64,000 bases of DNA from Verrucomicrobiota bacterium (GTDB lineage: Bacteria > Chlamydiota > Chlamydiia > Chlamydiales > Rhabdochlamydiaceae): positions 124,001 to 188,000 of the forward strand of contig JAFEGW010000007.1 of assembly GCA_018239715.1 (NCBI GenBank), in the 5' to 3' direction. Positions 43,159-53,643 of the stretch are shown here, piece by piece. Below the pieces are notes generated by a model. It ran no database searches, had not been told where the DNA came from, and saw only the letters and a list, made by a program, of their open reading frames with translations. Numbering within the stretch: the first letter of the stretch is position 1; each line of letters begins with the position of its first letter. Position numbers and translations under genes: made by a program.

Positions 43159-44328
43159 ATGACAATAGATGTTGCAGCAGCGCGAAATTTTTCCCAAGCT
43201 ATTCTCCAGAAATATGATAATGAGTTTCGTACAGATGCCCTCAAATCCGAGGAAGATGAACAAGAGGATGTCGATACTTTGGCTCAGAAGACTCAAGAAT
43301 ACAATAAAATTGAAAGTATGACCGAGTGGTATACAACTGTCAACGCTTTCAGGTCTTATTCACAAAAAAGTCTTTCAAAGCCCAAGTATCAGGAAGCGAA
43401 AATTCTTGAGTCATCTGCTATGCAATTCAGTGCCTTGGATCGCTTGAATGTAATAAAAGATGAGAATGAGGTAGAACCCTACCTGCTAACAGAAGGGGTT
43501 CGAGGCAGTCCCCTCCTCGATAAGGTCTCACCTTATTTACCCATTCCTTTCTTCTATTTTTCTTCCCCTAAGTCCGAGCTTGATAGTTTGATTTTTCAAA
43601 GAGCCTTTTGTGCTTTATCGGATCTTGAGCGGGATAAAATCGTTCAAGAAATGCAGCAGGCTTGCCACAACCTCGAACCTCATTTTTTTAACTCTCAACA
43701 AAGAATCTACCGTCTTCAAGAAGTCGCAACCTGGGTGTTTAGAAATTCTTTTGCCAAAGGTATTGTCAGCACAGCTTTAATTGCGGCTCCCACCGTCGTC
43801 ATTCTTTTTGTCATCACTCCTAAGATCTATGCGGTTTTTACTAAGGTCTTAACGGATAAATGGGAAGCTATTGTCTCCCAGCATCCCTATGAATCTGTGG
43901 TTTTGAAATTAAATGCTCTCTATCACCAAGCTCGAGACTTTAACAACTTTACCACGAAAACTGCTTTTAGGGCTCAGGCAGCTTCCTTTGTTTTACCCCA
44001 GCTCATTGCAATGACGAGTCACGTATCTTCATATGCGCCTTCCGTTCTCATGAAGGTTTATTATGTGGTTTACCCCAAGTTATTTTTTGGACTGTGTGCA
44101 AATAAATTCGTTAGATCTTTTCTATTGAAGCCCTCCTTGGTGGCTTTTAAGATTTTCAATGGAACGGAATACAAGACGGTCCAAGCCTTGAAAGAACGAT
44201 TTAAGAACGACTCCATCGCTTGTGCAAATGCTCTAAAGGCACATTCCCTTTGGATGTATTTGCAAAAAAGAGGAACACCCGAACCCACCTTAAACCTTTT
44301 GGGTTATTTCCCCACTCCTGCTGCCTAG
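43159..44328 (+). CDS. Unknown membrane protein, pair member B
   Basis: 389 aa, not recognised. An acidic helical head (about 1-60) is followed by a soluble part and hydrophobic segments at about 195-225 (FAKGIVSTALIAAPTVVILFVITPKIYAVF), 265-300 and 300-320. Same layout as the gene before it, including the closing helix. No signal peptide. A promoter may lie directly upstream, so the two need not be co-transcribed. Convergent with the RING-like gene, stops 4 nt apart. Confidence 0.7.
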   Translation: MTIDVAAARNFSQAILQKYDNEFRTDALKSEEDEQEDVDTLAQKTQEYNKIESMTEWYTTVNAFRSYSQKSLSKPKYQEAKILESSAMQFSALDRLNVIKDENEVEPYLLTEGVRGSPLLDKVSPYLPIPFFYFSSPKSELDSLIFQRAFCALSDLERDKIVQEMQQACHNLEPHFFNSQQRIYRLQEVATWVFRNSFAKGIVSTALIAAPTVVILFVITPKIYAVFTKVLTDKWEAIVSQHPYESVVLKLNALYHQARDFNNFTTKTAFRAQAASFVLPQLIAMTSHVSSYAPSVLMKVYYVVYPKLFFGLCANKFVRSFLLKPSLVAFKIFNGTEYKTVQALKERFKNDSIACANALKAHSLWMYLQKRGTPEPTLNLLGYFPTPAA

Positions 44329-44332
44329 TAGC

Positions 44333-45106
44333 TTAAGCGAACATTCTCTTGAGAGCAAACCGCACAGCAGAGAAAATTTTTACAATTAAAAGAACGGGAG
44401 TGGAAAGCACGAACAATAACGGATTTTGATTCCTGTAAACACGCGTGTTCATCGCGAAAGCCCACAGCGAAATAATGGGTGCAACAGCTAACATAACAAT
44501 GAATGCGGGTGATATCGGTTTAGCAGGTTTCCGTGGGGAGTTCGCAGGTGATTTTCCAGGACCGGATGAACCTGGGAGTCCAGCCAAAGCACTGCTGGGT
44601 AAAGCAGGCAGCAGCTTTGCTAGCTCGGGATATGTCTGAATTCCTTTTTGCGTAATGGTGGCAATTTGCTGTGGCACAAGGCTAACAGGATGCGTCTTTA
44701 CATCCGGATTCTTTTCTTTCCAACAATGTGGATGCATAAGTTCATCAGCTGAAATTAAAAAAATAGGAAGAAATTCTTTATGGCAAATCGAACACATTTG
44801 TTCAGGTTCGTCTTTAATCATCTCTTGAAGGCGCCTAAGCACAAAAGCTGAATCTTTCTTATGTAACTCACTAAAAACCTGTGCAATGTCTTCAATAGGC
44901 CGGCATTCTTGAAGAGAGCTCTGCCTGTGGTCAAGAGGACATTCCAGTTTTTTTGCAAAACACTCTTTTAAACAGGCTTGCATAAAAACATGGCTGCATT
45001 GTGTCACTACAAGTATGAGATCTGCACCTGGCTGGCCTGAGTCGAGTTTTTCTTTAAAAATGGTCTGATGGCAGTGAGAGCATTCAGAAACCAATTTGAT
45101 TGCCAT
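44333..45106 (-). CDS. RING-like zinc-finger protein with C-terminal membrane helices
   Basis: 257 aa. Residues 9-61 follow the RING layout: Cys9-x2-Cys12, then Cys37-Ser-His39-Val-Phe, Cys45, Cys56-Pro-Leu-Asp59-His60, closely resembling the C-x-HVF-x3-C-L...CPxD/C segment of eukaryotic RING and U-box E3 ubiquitin ligases. One canonical ligand (His/Cys after HVF) is Met42 here. A second cluster C-S-I-C-H...H-P-H-C-W lies at about 107-133. Two hydrophobic helices close the protein (about 205-222, 230-250). AGGAGG precedes the ATG, 9 nt after asnS. A membrane-anchored effector that mimics host E3 ligases is the inference. Confidence 0.65.
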   Translation of the reverse strand: MAIKLVSECSHCHQTIFKEKLDSGQPGADLILVVTQCSHVFMQACLKECFAKKLECPLDHRQSSLQECRPIEDIAQVFSELHKKDSAFVLRRLQEMIKDEPEQMCSICHKEFLPIFLISADELMHPHCWKEKNPDVKTHPVSLVPQQIATITQKGIQTYPELAKLLPALPSSALAGLPGSSGPGKSPANSPRKPAKPISPAFIVMLAVAPIISLWAFAMNTRVYRNQNPLLFVLSTPVLLIVKIFSAVRFALKRMFA

Positions 45107-45115
45107 CTAAACCTC

Positions 45116-46504
<1,389 letters not shown>

Positions 46505-46507
46505 AAT

Positions 46508-47368
46508 TTAAGCAAATTCTCTTAACATTTTAATTTCTTCTTTCCAGAGCGGAGGGCCATCGGGCGTTTCCAAATACTTGGGCAGTTCGCGAAGCTCGGG
46601 GAGCTCCATCATTGTTTTAAAGCATTCGATGCCGATCAATCCTTTTCCGAGGGGTGCATGCCGATCGACCTCAGAGCCTAGAGGTTTGAGTGAATCGTTG
46701 ACATGGAGGGCGTAGAGGTGTTTGAGGCCCACGATTTGATCGAACTCTTTTATCACTTTTTTCCACCCATCCAGAGTCGAGATGTCATAGCCGGCTGCAA
46801 AGGCATGACAGGTGTCAACACAGACTCCTATAGGAATTTTGTGATGCACGCGGTCGACAATATAGGCAAGATGCTCGAAGCGGTTCCCGACGGAAGAGCC
46901 TTGGCCTGCGGTCGATTCTAAAAGAAGGCGGGTGGGGCCTTGGCTAGCGAGAGATTCGAGCTCGAGTAAGCTCTCGACAATGGTCTGCAGGCAGGCCTCT
47001 TCCGAAGAGTCCAGGGCCGCTCCGGGATGGAAATTTAAAAAGGTGATTTTCAGCTGGTGGCATCGATGGAGTTCTTCTTTAAAGGCATGCCGGCTTTTTT
47101 GGAGCCCTTCGGGATTGGGAGAGCCTAAATTGATGAGATAGCTATCGTGGCTCATGATATTTTTAATGCCGGTACTTTCCAGGGACTGTTCCCAGAGAGC
47201 AATGGCTTCTTCCGTCAGCTTTTTGCCGTTCCAGGTTTTTTGGTTAGCCGTAAAAAGCTGAATGGTCGTCGCTCCAATCTCCTGGCCTTCCAGAAGGGCA
47301 TTATGCGGACCTCCCTGAGCCGAAGTGTGAGCGCCGATGAGAAGTTGATCTGGGGATATTTTTGACAC
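46508..47368 (-). CDS. nfo: Endonuclease IV (AP endonuclease)
   Basis: Cleaves at abasic sites in base-excision repair. 286 aa with zinc-ligand motifs HDSYLINLGSP, LNFHPGAA, LLLESTAGQG, GVCVDTCHAFAAGYD and HVNDSLKPLGSEVDRHAPLGKG. The C. trachomatis order I recall is nfo (CT625) next to rpsD (CT626); here 6 kb of other genes lie between them. First gene of the nfo-asnS-RING unit. Confidence 0.96.
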   Translation of the reverse strand: MSKISPDQLLIGAHTSAQGGPHNALLEGQEIGATTIQLFTANQKTWNGKKLTEEAIALWEQSLESTGIKNIMSHDSYLINLGSPNPEGLQKSRHAFKEELHRCHQLKITFLNFHPGAALDSSEEACLQTIVESLLELESLASQGPTRLLLESTAGQGSSVGNRFEHLAYIVDRVHHKIPIGVCVDTCHAFAAGYDISTLDGWKKVIKEFDQIVGLKHLYALHVNDSLKPLGSEVDRHAPLGKGLIGIECFKTMMELPELRELPKYLETPDGPPLWKEEIKMLREFA

Positions 47369-47513
47369 GGAAATCCTTTAAAATGGAAAGTATAAAGCAT
47401 CCAGAACATCTAGACAAGCCTGCGCTAGGACTTCTATTCGCTTTATCAAATGAAGATTCATAGAAATTAATTTAGAAAAACATTCATGTTAGAGAAATTT
47501 GCTAAATATTCGC

Positions 47514-47542
47514 TTGTCAATAGAATATAAGTGAGTTACAAT
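47514..47542 (+). promoter_or_regulatory. Promoter of the toxin-antitoxin pair
   Basis: TTGTCA (47514-47519) and TACAAT (47537-47542) with an exact 17-bp spacer, 33 nt before the toxin start. It is the best sigma70-type match seen in the window. Confidence 0.65.
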
Positions 47543-47563
47543 TTATCTCAAGATATGATAAAT
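47541..47563. promoter_or_regulatory. Candidate operator of the toxin-antitoxin pair
   Basis: Inverted repeat ATTTATC (47541-47547) and GATAAAT (47557-47563) with a 9-bp centre. It overlaps the last bases of the -10 box and the predicted start site, where an antitoxin repressor would block RNA polymerase. Autorepression by the HTH antitoxin is inferred from position. Confidence 0.55.
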
Positions 47564-47574
47564 AGGAAAGTGAA

Positions 47575-47889
47575 GTGGCAAGGGCGACGAAGATTTCAAA
47601 CGTGCTGCAAAAAGTAAGGGAGAGTGTGAGTTCAGGTCGTTACTACGATACTTCTCATGCCAGCCAACGAAAAACTGAGAGAAATATTGCCTTGCCCCAT
47701 GTGTTGTATGTTTTAAAGAATGGATACCATGAAAAGAAGAAAGATGAATTTAAATCAGAATACAATGATTGGACCTATGCCATACGTGGAAAAACTATCG
47801 ATGGTCGGGATATCAGGATTGCAGTTGCTTTCGATGAGCATGATATGCTAATTATTACAGTCATAGAAATCAAAGTGAGTCAGAGGTGA
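47575..47889 (+). CDS. Toxin-like DUF4258 protein
   Basis: 104 aa, GTG start with AGGAAAG upstream. The pattern HASQRKTERNI...VLYVLKNGYHE...YNDWTYAIRGKTIDGRDIRIAVAFDEHDMLIITVI matches the DUF4258 family, small RelE-fold-like proteins that occur as toxins in type II modules. The pairing with an HTH gene 2 nt downstream supports this. Whether it is an mRNA-cleaving toxin is not readable from the sequence. The module sits in the variable stretch between nfo and rpsD. Confidence 0.75.
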   Translation: MARATKISNVLQKVRESVSSGRYYDTSHASQRKTERNIALPHVLYVLKNGYHEKKKDEFKSEYNDWTYAIRGKTIDGRDIRIAVAFDEHDMLIITVIEIKVSQR

Positions 47890-47891
47890 AA

Positions 47892-48380
47892 ATGGAAAAA
47901 AAACAAGTCAAACGGTTTGCTTATGAGGGATTAGGATTCCCCATCATCCTCGTTGATGTCACATTGGTCAAAGTGAGAGACATCTGGACTCCTGCTGTTG
48001 ATTACAACAAGCTTCAAAAAACGGTCCTATTGGCGTTAAGTCATAAACCTTTTCCTCTTTCAGGTCATGAAGTGCATTTTATCAGGGCGTATTTTGAAAT
48101 GACTCTTGAGGCTTTCGGAAAGAATTTTGGGATGACTCATGTCGCTGTTTTAAACTGGGAAAAGGCGAAAAGTAAAACTGCTAAAATCAATCCAGCTGTC
48201 GAGCTCTTGCTTCGGCTTTTCATCCTTGAGAAATTGAATATGAACAACCAGGTTTTTCGCGATACATTCCGAGAGTTTGATATTCAACGTATTGCAAGAG
48301 AACAAAAGTCTCTATTCGAAAAATCAAGACCTTTACTTTTGCATATGCAGGGTATCGGTAAAAGGGCTTCTCTTAGATAG
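47892..48380 (+). CDS. HTH antitoxin (MqsA/Xre type)
   Basis: 162 aa. The ATG at 47892 is preferred to GTG 47886 because AGAGGTG lies directly before it. Residues about 57-95 form an MqsA-like helix-turn-helix (LSGHEVHFIRAYFEMTLEAF, then FGMTHVAVLNWEK). Upstream is a short N-terminal domain without zinc-binding cysteines, unlike MqsA itself. It would neutralise the DUF4258 toxin and repress the shared promoter. The last 8 nt overlap the 3' end of the convergent permease gene. Confidence 0.8.
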   Translation: MEKKQVKRFAYEGLGFPIILVDVTLVKVRDIWTPAVDYNKLQKTVLLALSHKPFPLSGHEVHFIRAYFEMTLEAFGKNFGMTHVAVLNWEKAKSKTAKINPAVELLLRLFILEKLNMNNQVFRDTFREFDIQRIAREQKSLFEKSRPLLLHMQGIGKRASLR

Positions 48381-49755
48381 CCGTTTTTCTTTTCTTATAC
48401 AGATAAAAGAGAAAAACGGGACTGATCGTGAAGATATTGCCGATGCAAATCATCGACAAGTACCGGGCTGAGCTGCCGATATCGACGTTGCCTGGAGGAA
48501 AAAAGCTGACAATGATGGTTGTGCTGCAGCCGAAAAGCCCTAGGAGAGCGGTGATCCACATGCCCCAGTGTTTGCCGGGAATCTTGAAGGTGGGGGGGCG
48601 GTTGACATAAGAGTAATGCAGCTTGACCGCAGAGCAGAACATCAAAATATACATGATCATGTAGAGCTCTGTGCTGAGGGCTGTCAAAAACCAGTAGAAA
48701 GCATTCACGCTGGGCACTAAGAGGAAAATCAAACAAAAAAGGCTTACGAGAACCGCTTGGGCTAAAAGAATGTGAGAAGCAACGCCCGCTTTGTTCTTAT
48801 AGGTAAAGAAAGAAGGGAGAAATCCAAACTCCGCTGCATGGAGCAAGCCCTTAGCAGGGGAGATGAGCCAATTGGTAATGGAGCCTATCGATCCTACCAC
48901 GATCATCACGGTGAGCAAGGGTGTTAATGCACGGATGCCGAAAACTTCAAAGAAATTGCTGAATACCTGCATCACCCCGGAGACTAAGTTAATATCTTTT
49001 TCGGGTAAGACAAAGGCAATCGACAGGGAGCCCAGTAACATCGTCGCAAAAATGAAAAAAGAGGCGAGGAGGACTGCCCGGGGGAAATTCCTTTGAGGCT
49101 CTCGGATATCGTTCACATGAACGCCTGAGAGTTCCATTCCTAAGAACGAAGCCATGATGGCGATCAAAGAAATCCAGTTGGTCGACTGAGAGAGAGAGGG
49201 GATCCAGCTGCCTTGATCCAATCGAATTTGAAGAGGCTGGCCTTTGCATACCCAAATAACTCCTAAGGCGATCAAGAAAATCATGGGAATAATAGTTCCG
49301 ATGGTGGCACAGATGTTATTCAGCAGGGCCGAAATATGGAGGCCTTTGAGGTTGATGAGCGTAAGTCCCCAGAACACAATGAGGATAAAAGAAACGAGAT
49401 AAGCTTTATTTTGCGCGAGCTCGGGATTGATCAAATAGGCAGCGGTCCCAGCGATAAAAGATAGGATGGTGGGATACCAGGCCATCGTGTTGATCCATTG
49501 AAGCCAAATCGCGAGCATAGCCCATTTTTCTCCAAAGGCTGTTCGGACCCAGTGATAGACGCCGCCTTTTTCTGGAAAAGTGGCGGAGAGCTCTGCCGCA
49601 ATAAAAGCCGTAGGGATCAAAAAAACAAGGGCAGAAAAGATAAAAAAGAAAATCATGGAGCTGCCAAAAAGAGCCGCGGCCGGCAAATTTCGGATGCTGT
49701 CAATCGCGGCAATGATCAGAATGACTAAAGAAAAAAATGAAATCTTTTTTGACAT
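48373..49755 (-). CDS. Amino acid permease / antiporter, APC family
   Basis: 460 aa with about 12 membrane helices. The start region SLVILIIAAIDSIRNLPAAALFG and the segment FPEKGGVYHWVRTAFG are typical of the glutamate:GABA antiporter (GadC/XasA) group of APC carriers, also found in Chlamydia. Substrate not predictable. ATG 49755 chosen: the longer frame to 49878 adds a hydrophilic stretch unlike the family. Its leader has a GCAGG immediately before the ATG, hence weak initiation. Divergent from acnA. Confidence 0.88.
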   Translation of the reverse strand: MSKKISFFSLVILIIAAIDSIRNLPAAALFGSSMIFFFIFSALVFLIPTAFIAAELSATFPEKGGVYHWVRTAFGEKWAMLAIWLQWINTMAWYPTILSFIAGTAAYLINPELAQNKAYLVSFILIVFWGLTLINLKGLHISALLNNICATIGTIIPMIFLIALGVIWVCKGQPLQIRLDQGSWIPSLSQSTNWISLIAIMASFLGMELSGVHVNDIREPQRNFPRAVLLASFFIFATMLLGSLSIAFVLPEKDINLVSGVMQVFSNFFEVFGIRALTPLLTVMIVVGSIGSITNWLISPAKGLLHAAEFGFLPSFFTYKNKAGVASHILLAQAVLVSLFCLIFLLVPSVNAFYWFLTALSTELYMIMYILMFCSAVKLHYSYVNRPPTFKIPGKHWGMWITALLGLFGCSTTIIVSFFPPGNVDIGSSARYLSMICIGNIFTISPVFLFYLYKKRKTAI

Positions 49756-49840
49756 CCTGCTATTTTCCCATAAGAAGATGAAAATATCCAGTCCGGTTTT
49801 TTTCGATTTTAAAGTATATGAGTGAAAAAAGAGGTGACAG

Positions 49841-52657
49841 ATGCAAGATCGGTTTAAGGCGCTCAGGTCTTTAGGCAAAAAATCTTATTATTCGCTGCCG
49901 GCGTTGGAAGAGCAGGGGATGGGGAAGATTCGGCGGCTCCCGGTCTCGATCCGGATCATGCTGGAATCGCTCTTGAGGAACCACGACGGGATGCGAGTCA
50001 AGGATGAGGATGTTAAGGCTTTGGCTCAGTGGAATGCCCAAAAGCCGTCGGAGGGAGAAGTCCCTTTTGTCGTTGCGCGGGTGCTTTTGCAAGATTTTAC
50101 GGGAGTCCCACTGCTGGTCGATTTAGCGGCCATGCGTGATGCAGTCGGGGCTCAAGGTTATCAAGCGGGCTTGATCGAACCTCAAGTCCCTGTCGATCTA
50201 GTCATCGATCATTCGGTTCAAGTAGACCGGTCAGGAACGACCGATGCCTTCATGTTTAATTTACAACTAGAGTTCGATCGGAATAGAGAACGGTACGAGT
50301 TTTTAAAATGGGGACAAGGGGCTTTTGAAACTTTTAAGGTGGTGCCTCCAGGCATTGGCATCTGCCACCAAGTCAATCTTGAAAATCTTGGCTCTGTGGT
50401 GATCCGCGACAAAGAAGTACTTTTTCCCGATACTTTGGTCGGGACAGATTCCCATACCACCATGATCAACGGCCTTGGTGTGGTCGGATGGGGAGTCGGA
50501 GGGATTGAAGCAGAAGCAGCGATGCTGGGACAGCCTATCTCCATTCAGACGCCTGAGGTCATCGGTGTTCATTTGAGCGGCAGTTTAAAAGAGGGAGTGA
50601 CAGCTACCGATTTGACGCTCAGAATTACCGAGCTATTGAGAAAAGAAAAAGTCGTCGGTAAATTCGTGGAGTTCTTGGGGGAGGGGACGGCAACCCTTTC
50701 TGTCGCCGACCGGGCGACGATCGGGAATATGGCTCCTGAATACGGAGCAACGATGGGGTTTTTCCCCTGCGATGAAAAAACTCTCGATTATCTCCGCATG
50801 ACAGGAAGAGACGAAGCCCATGTCGCGGAAGTGAAAGCCTATCTCCAGGCTCAGCAGCTTTTTGGCATCCCGCGCAAAGGGGAGATCGATTACACTAAAG
50901 TCCTCGAACTCGATCTTAACACTGTCACGTCGTGTGTTGCAGGCCCCAAACGGCCGCAAGACCGGATCAACTTAGGCTCACTGAAGGAAAAATTTCATCA
51001 GCTGATGACGGCGCCGGTTCCTGAAGGGGGCTATGGCAAGGAAAAAGTTGAGCATGCAAGGCGGGTATTTATCCATGCAGGCGGCCTTTTTTCTCCGCAT
51101 ATCCATCATGAAACCGGAGGCAAACCTCAAATCAACGGCAAATCTGCCGGCTGGAGTGAAGAAGAAATGGTCACGAACCGTCCCATCACCGAAGCGGTGG
51201 CCAGTCCGGGCTATGCGGATGAGTCCAAAGCGGAGATAGTTTTAAGCCATGGCTCGGTAGTGATTGCGGCTATTACGAGCTGCACTAATACGAGCAATCC
51301 CAGCGTGATGATTGGAGCGGGGCTGCTTGCCAAAAAAGCGGTTGAAAAAGGACTGAAAGTCAATCCTCTAGTGAAAACGAGCCTCGCGCCGGGCTCCCGC
51401 GTTGTGACCGATTATCTAGAAAAAAGCGGCCTTCAAGAGTACTTGAACCAACTGGGATTTGAACTGGTCGCATATGGGTGTACCACTTGTATTGGCAATA
51501 GCGGGCCTTTGGAAGAGAGAATCGAAAGAGCGATCCAGCAATACGATTTAGTTGCCGCCAGCGTTCTCAGCGGCAACCGGAATTTTGAAGCCCGAATCCA
51601 CGGAGCTGTGAAGGCCAATTTTTTAATGTCCCCTCCGTTGGTCGTGGCCTTTGCCCTCGCAGGCCGTGTCGACATCGATATGGAAAAAGAGCCTTTAGGG
51701 ACAGGCAAAGACGGAAAGGCGGTTTTTCTGAAAGATATCTGGCCTTCCTCGGAAGAAATCCAAGAGGAGATCAAAAAGTTTCTCCAGCCTTCGATGTTTA
51801 AACAGCGGTATGCCCATATCCTGCAGGACAATCCCGTTTGGCAAGAAATTGAAGTGAAAAAAACTGCTCAATACCACTGGGATCCGAAGAGCACCTATAT
51901 TCAACAGCCTCCCTATTTAGAAAATTTTACCCTCGATTTGCCTGCGCAAAAAGAAATGGCAGAAATGAGAGCTTTGGCTCTCTTTGGAGATTCTGTTACA
52001 ACAGACCATATTTCTCCTGCCGGGGCTTTTTCAGCCCAGACTCCCGCTGGAAAATATCTCTTATCTCTCGGTGTCAAAGAGCAAGATTTTAATAGCTATG
52101 GAAGTCGGAGAGGCAACCATAACGTCATGATGAGGGGAACCTTTGCCAACGTCCGCATTCTCAATAAAATGGCCGATGGAAAAGAAGGCGGCTTTACGAA
52201 GCTGATGCCCGAAGGGAGTATCCTGCCGATATTTGATGCCTGCATGGAATATGCCAAGAGAAAAGTTCCGCTGATTGTTTTTGCCGGCCGAGATTATGGG
52301 ATGGGAAGTTCGAGGGATTGGGCCGCCAAAGGGACTGCGCTTCTGGGTGTCCGTGTTGTCGTTGCGAGGAGTTTTGAGAGGATCCATCGGAGCAATTTGA
52401 TTGGGATGGGAGTGCTGCCGCTTGAATTTCTGCATGATGAAAGTTTGGAATCGCTCGGAATTCAAGGCGATGAGTTGTTTTCCATTCAAGGGCTCAAAGG
52501 CGAGCCTGGTCAAGAAGTCACGCTAGTGATCTCTAAAGAGGGGAAAACGCGCAAAATTAAATTGAGGTCTCGTATAGATACCCCCATCGAAGTAGAGTAC
52601 TACCGCCATGGGGGCATTATGCCTTATGTGCTAAGGCAGCTTTTGAAACAGCCTTAG
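49841..52657 (+). CDS. acnA: Aconitate hydratase A
   Basis: Citrate-isocitrate isomerase of the TCA cycle. 938 aa; the three Fe-S ligand cysteines are visible in [11 protein letters not shown] and [13 protein letters not shown], and the catalytic end contains [18 protein letters not shown]. Full length compared with bacterial AcnA/IRP (about 890-940). Chlamydiaceae lack aconitase, citrate synthase and isocitrate dehydrogenase, whereas amoeba-associated Chlamydiae keep a full cycle, so this gene argues for the latter. Convergent with the outer-membrane gene, 3' ends overlapping by 4 nt. Confidence 0.97.
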   Translation: MQDRFKALRSLGKKSYYSLPALEEQGMGKIRRLPVSIRIMLESLLRNHDGMRVKDEDVKALAQWNAQKPSEGEVPFVVARVLLQDFTGVPLLVDLAAMRDAVGAQGYQAGLIEPQVPVDLVIDHSVQVDRSGTTDAFMFNLQLEFDRNRERYEFLKWGQGAFETFKVVPPGIGICHQVNLENLGSVVIRDKEVLFPDTLVGTDSHTTMINGLGVVGWGVGGIEAEAAMLGQPISIQTPEVIGVHLSGSLKEGVTATDLTLRITELLRKEKVVGKFVEFLGEGTATLSVADRATIGNMAPEYGATMGFFPCDEKTLDYLRMTGRDEAHVAEVKAYLQAQQLFGIPRKGEIDYTKVLELDLNTVTSCVAGPKRPQDRINLGSLKEKFHQLMTAPVPEGGYGKEKVEHARRVFIHAGGLFSPHIHHETGGKPQINGKSAGWSEEEMVTNRPITEAVASPGYADESKAEIVLSHGSVVIAAITSCTNTSNPSVMIGAGLLAKKAVEKGLKVNPLVKTSLAPGSRVVTDYLEKSGLQEYLNQLGFELVAYGCTTCIGNSGPLEERIERAIQQYDLVAASVLSGNRNFEARIHGAVKANFLMSPPLVVAFALAGRVDIDMEKEPLGTGKDGKAVFLKDIWPSSEEIQEEIKKFLQPSMFKQRYAHILQDNPVWQEIEVKKTAQYHWDPKSTYIQQPPYLENFTLDLPAQKEMAEMRALALFGDSVTTDHISPAGAFSAQTPAGKYLLSLGVKEQDFNSYGSRRGNHNVMMRGTFANVRILNKMADGKEGGFTKLMPEGSILPIFDACMEYAKRKVPLIVFAGRDYGMGSSRDWAAKGTALLGVRVVVARSFERIHRSNLIGMGVLPLEFLHDESLESLGIQGDELFSIQGLKGEPGQEVTLVISKEGKTRKIKLRSRIDTPIEVEYYRHGGIMPYVLRQLLKQP

Positions 52658-53469
52658 AAGTTATAGCCTAACTCGAGCCGAGCGCCGAAAATGGTCTCAG
52701 GGCTTTGCACATTGAATTTGAGTAGGTAGGGCTTTAACTGGATATCAAAAGCCCGGCTTTCTCCCACTGTCCATTCGACAGGCAGTGTCACTTCATAACC
52801 CCAGAACTCTTTCCTGCCTAGTGTTGTAGGAAGAGTTAAGGTGGTGTTGTCATGAGCGGCAAAAGAGTACAGGACTTTAAAGTCGCAGCCCACATGGAAG
52901 TGTTTGGCAAATTGCTGGAGGGTTTTCAAGCCCGTCGCAACATACCACCAGTGTGCTGTTGCTCCTTTCACATGCTCATAGTGATATCCGGGAGCTCCAA
53001 AGAGCGACAAGGTGCAGCTAGGGATCAGCGAGCTGCTAAAGGTATAACCGAGGCGTTGCTCGATATTTGTCCAAAGATGGCCTTTGTGCCCTTTCAGAGT
53101 TTCTCGGATTTCCTTTTTAGGATGCTGCTTCGTTTTATCTTTTTCTCTTTTGAGATCGGCTTTGTTAGCACCCAGAGCGGCTAATACATCTGTCGATGCA
53201 TAGAAAGCGTCGGGTCTCACATATTCATAGCCTAGTCTCAGTCCGCCGTAATAGATATTGCGGGTGAGGCTAAGGTCGACTTTAAGAGCATGATTTTCCA
53301 GTCCGCCTTTGAAGTGGGAACAGAAAAACTCAGGAGCTGCATAAACCCGATGATCTCTTGCTTCGTCTGTAGCGGCAATTTCGATCTTGGTTCGGGTTTG
53401 TGCTGCTTGTAGTAGCGTTGAGAGAGAAAGTCCTAACGCAATCAGTAATGTCATTGATGGTTTTTTCAT
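52654..53469 (-). CDS. Outer-membrane beta-barrel protein
   Basis: 271 aa with signal peptide [23 protein letters not shown] (cut after about residue 23). The rest alternates polar and aromatic residues in short strands ([41 protein letters not shown]) and ends ARLELGYNF with the C-terminal phenylalanine recognised by the barrel assembly machinery. Size suggests a 10-14-strand barrel. It has few cysteines, so it is not a classical MOMP. A good promoter lies at 53514-53543. Confidence 0.8.
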   Translation of the reverse strand: MKKPSMTLLIALGLSLSTLLQAAQTRTKIEIAATDEARDHRVYAAPEFFCSHFKGGLENHALKVDLSLTRNIYYGGLRLGYEYVRPDAFYASTDVLAALGANKADLKREKDKTKQHPKKEIRETLKGHKGHLWTNIEQRLGYTFSSSLIPSCTLSLFGAPGYHYEHVKGATAHWWYVATGLKTLQQFAKHFHVGCDFKVLYSFAAHDNTTLTLPTTLGRKEFWGYEVTLPVEWTVGESRAFDIQLKPYLLKFNVQSPETIFGARLELGYNF

Positions 53470-53513
53470 CCTAGACTCCTTTTGGTTACAAGGTTTACTA
53501 ACTCACATCCCAT

Positions 53514-53543
53514 ATCATATTTTAATGTAATCTTTAAGTTCAA
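53514..53543 (-). promoter_or_regulatory. Promoter of the outer-membrane protein gene
   Basis: On the minus strand TTGAAC (53543-53538) and TATGAT (53519-53514), spacer 18 bp, 45 nt before the start codon at 53469. Confidence 0.5.
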
Positions 53544-53590
53544 CCCACAAAAAATTTACGAAGTGTAGAAGCAGGATATCTTTGGAAACG

Positions 53591-53618
53591 AAAAAGCCTC
53601 TCGATCGAGAGGCTTTTT
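53591..53618. terminator. Bidirectional rho-independent terminator after rpsD
   Basis: Perfect inverted repeat AAAAAGCCTCTCGATCGAGAGGCTTTTT. The GC-rich 9-bp stem pair is flanked by A5 and T5, so it can terminate in both directions. It stands 26 nt after the rpsD stop on the minus strand and separates rpsD from the promoter of the outer-membrane gene. Confidence 0.9.
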
Positions 53619-53643
53619 CAATGATAAATCTAGAAGATGGGGA

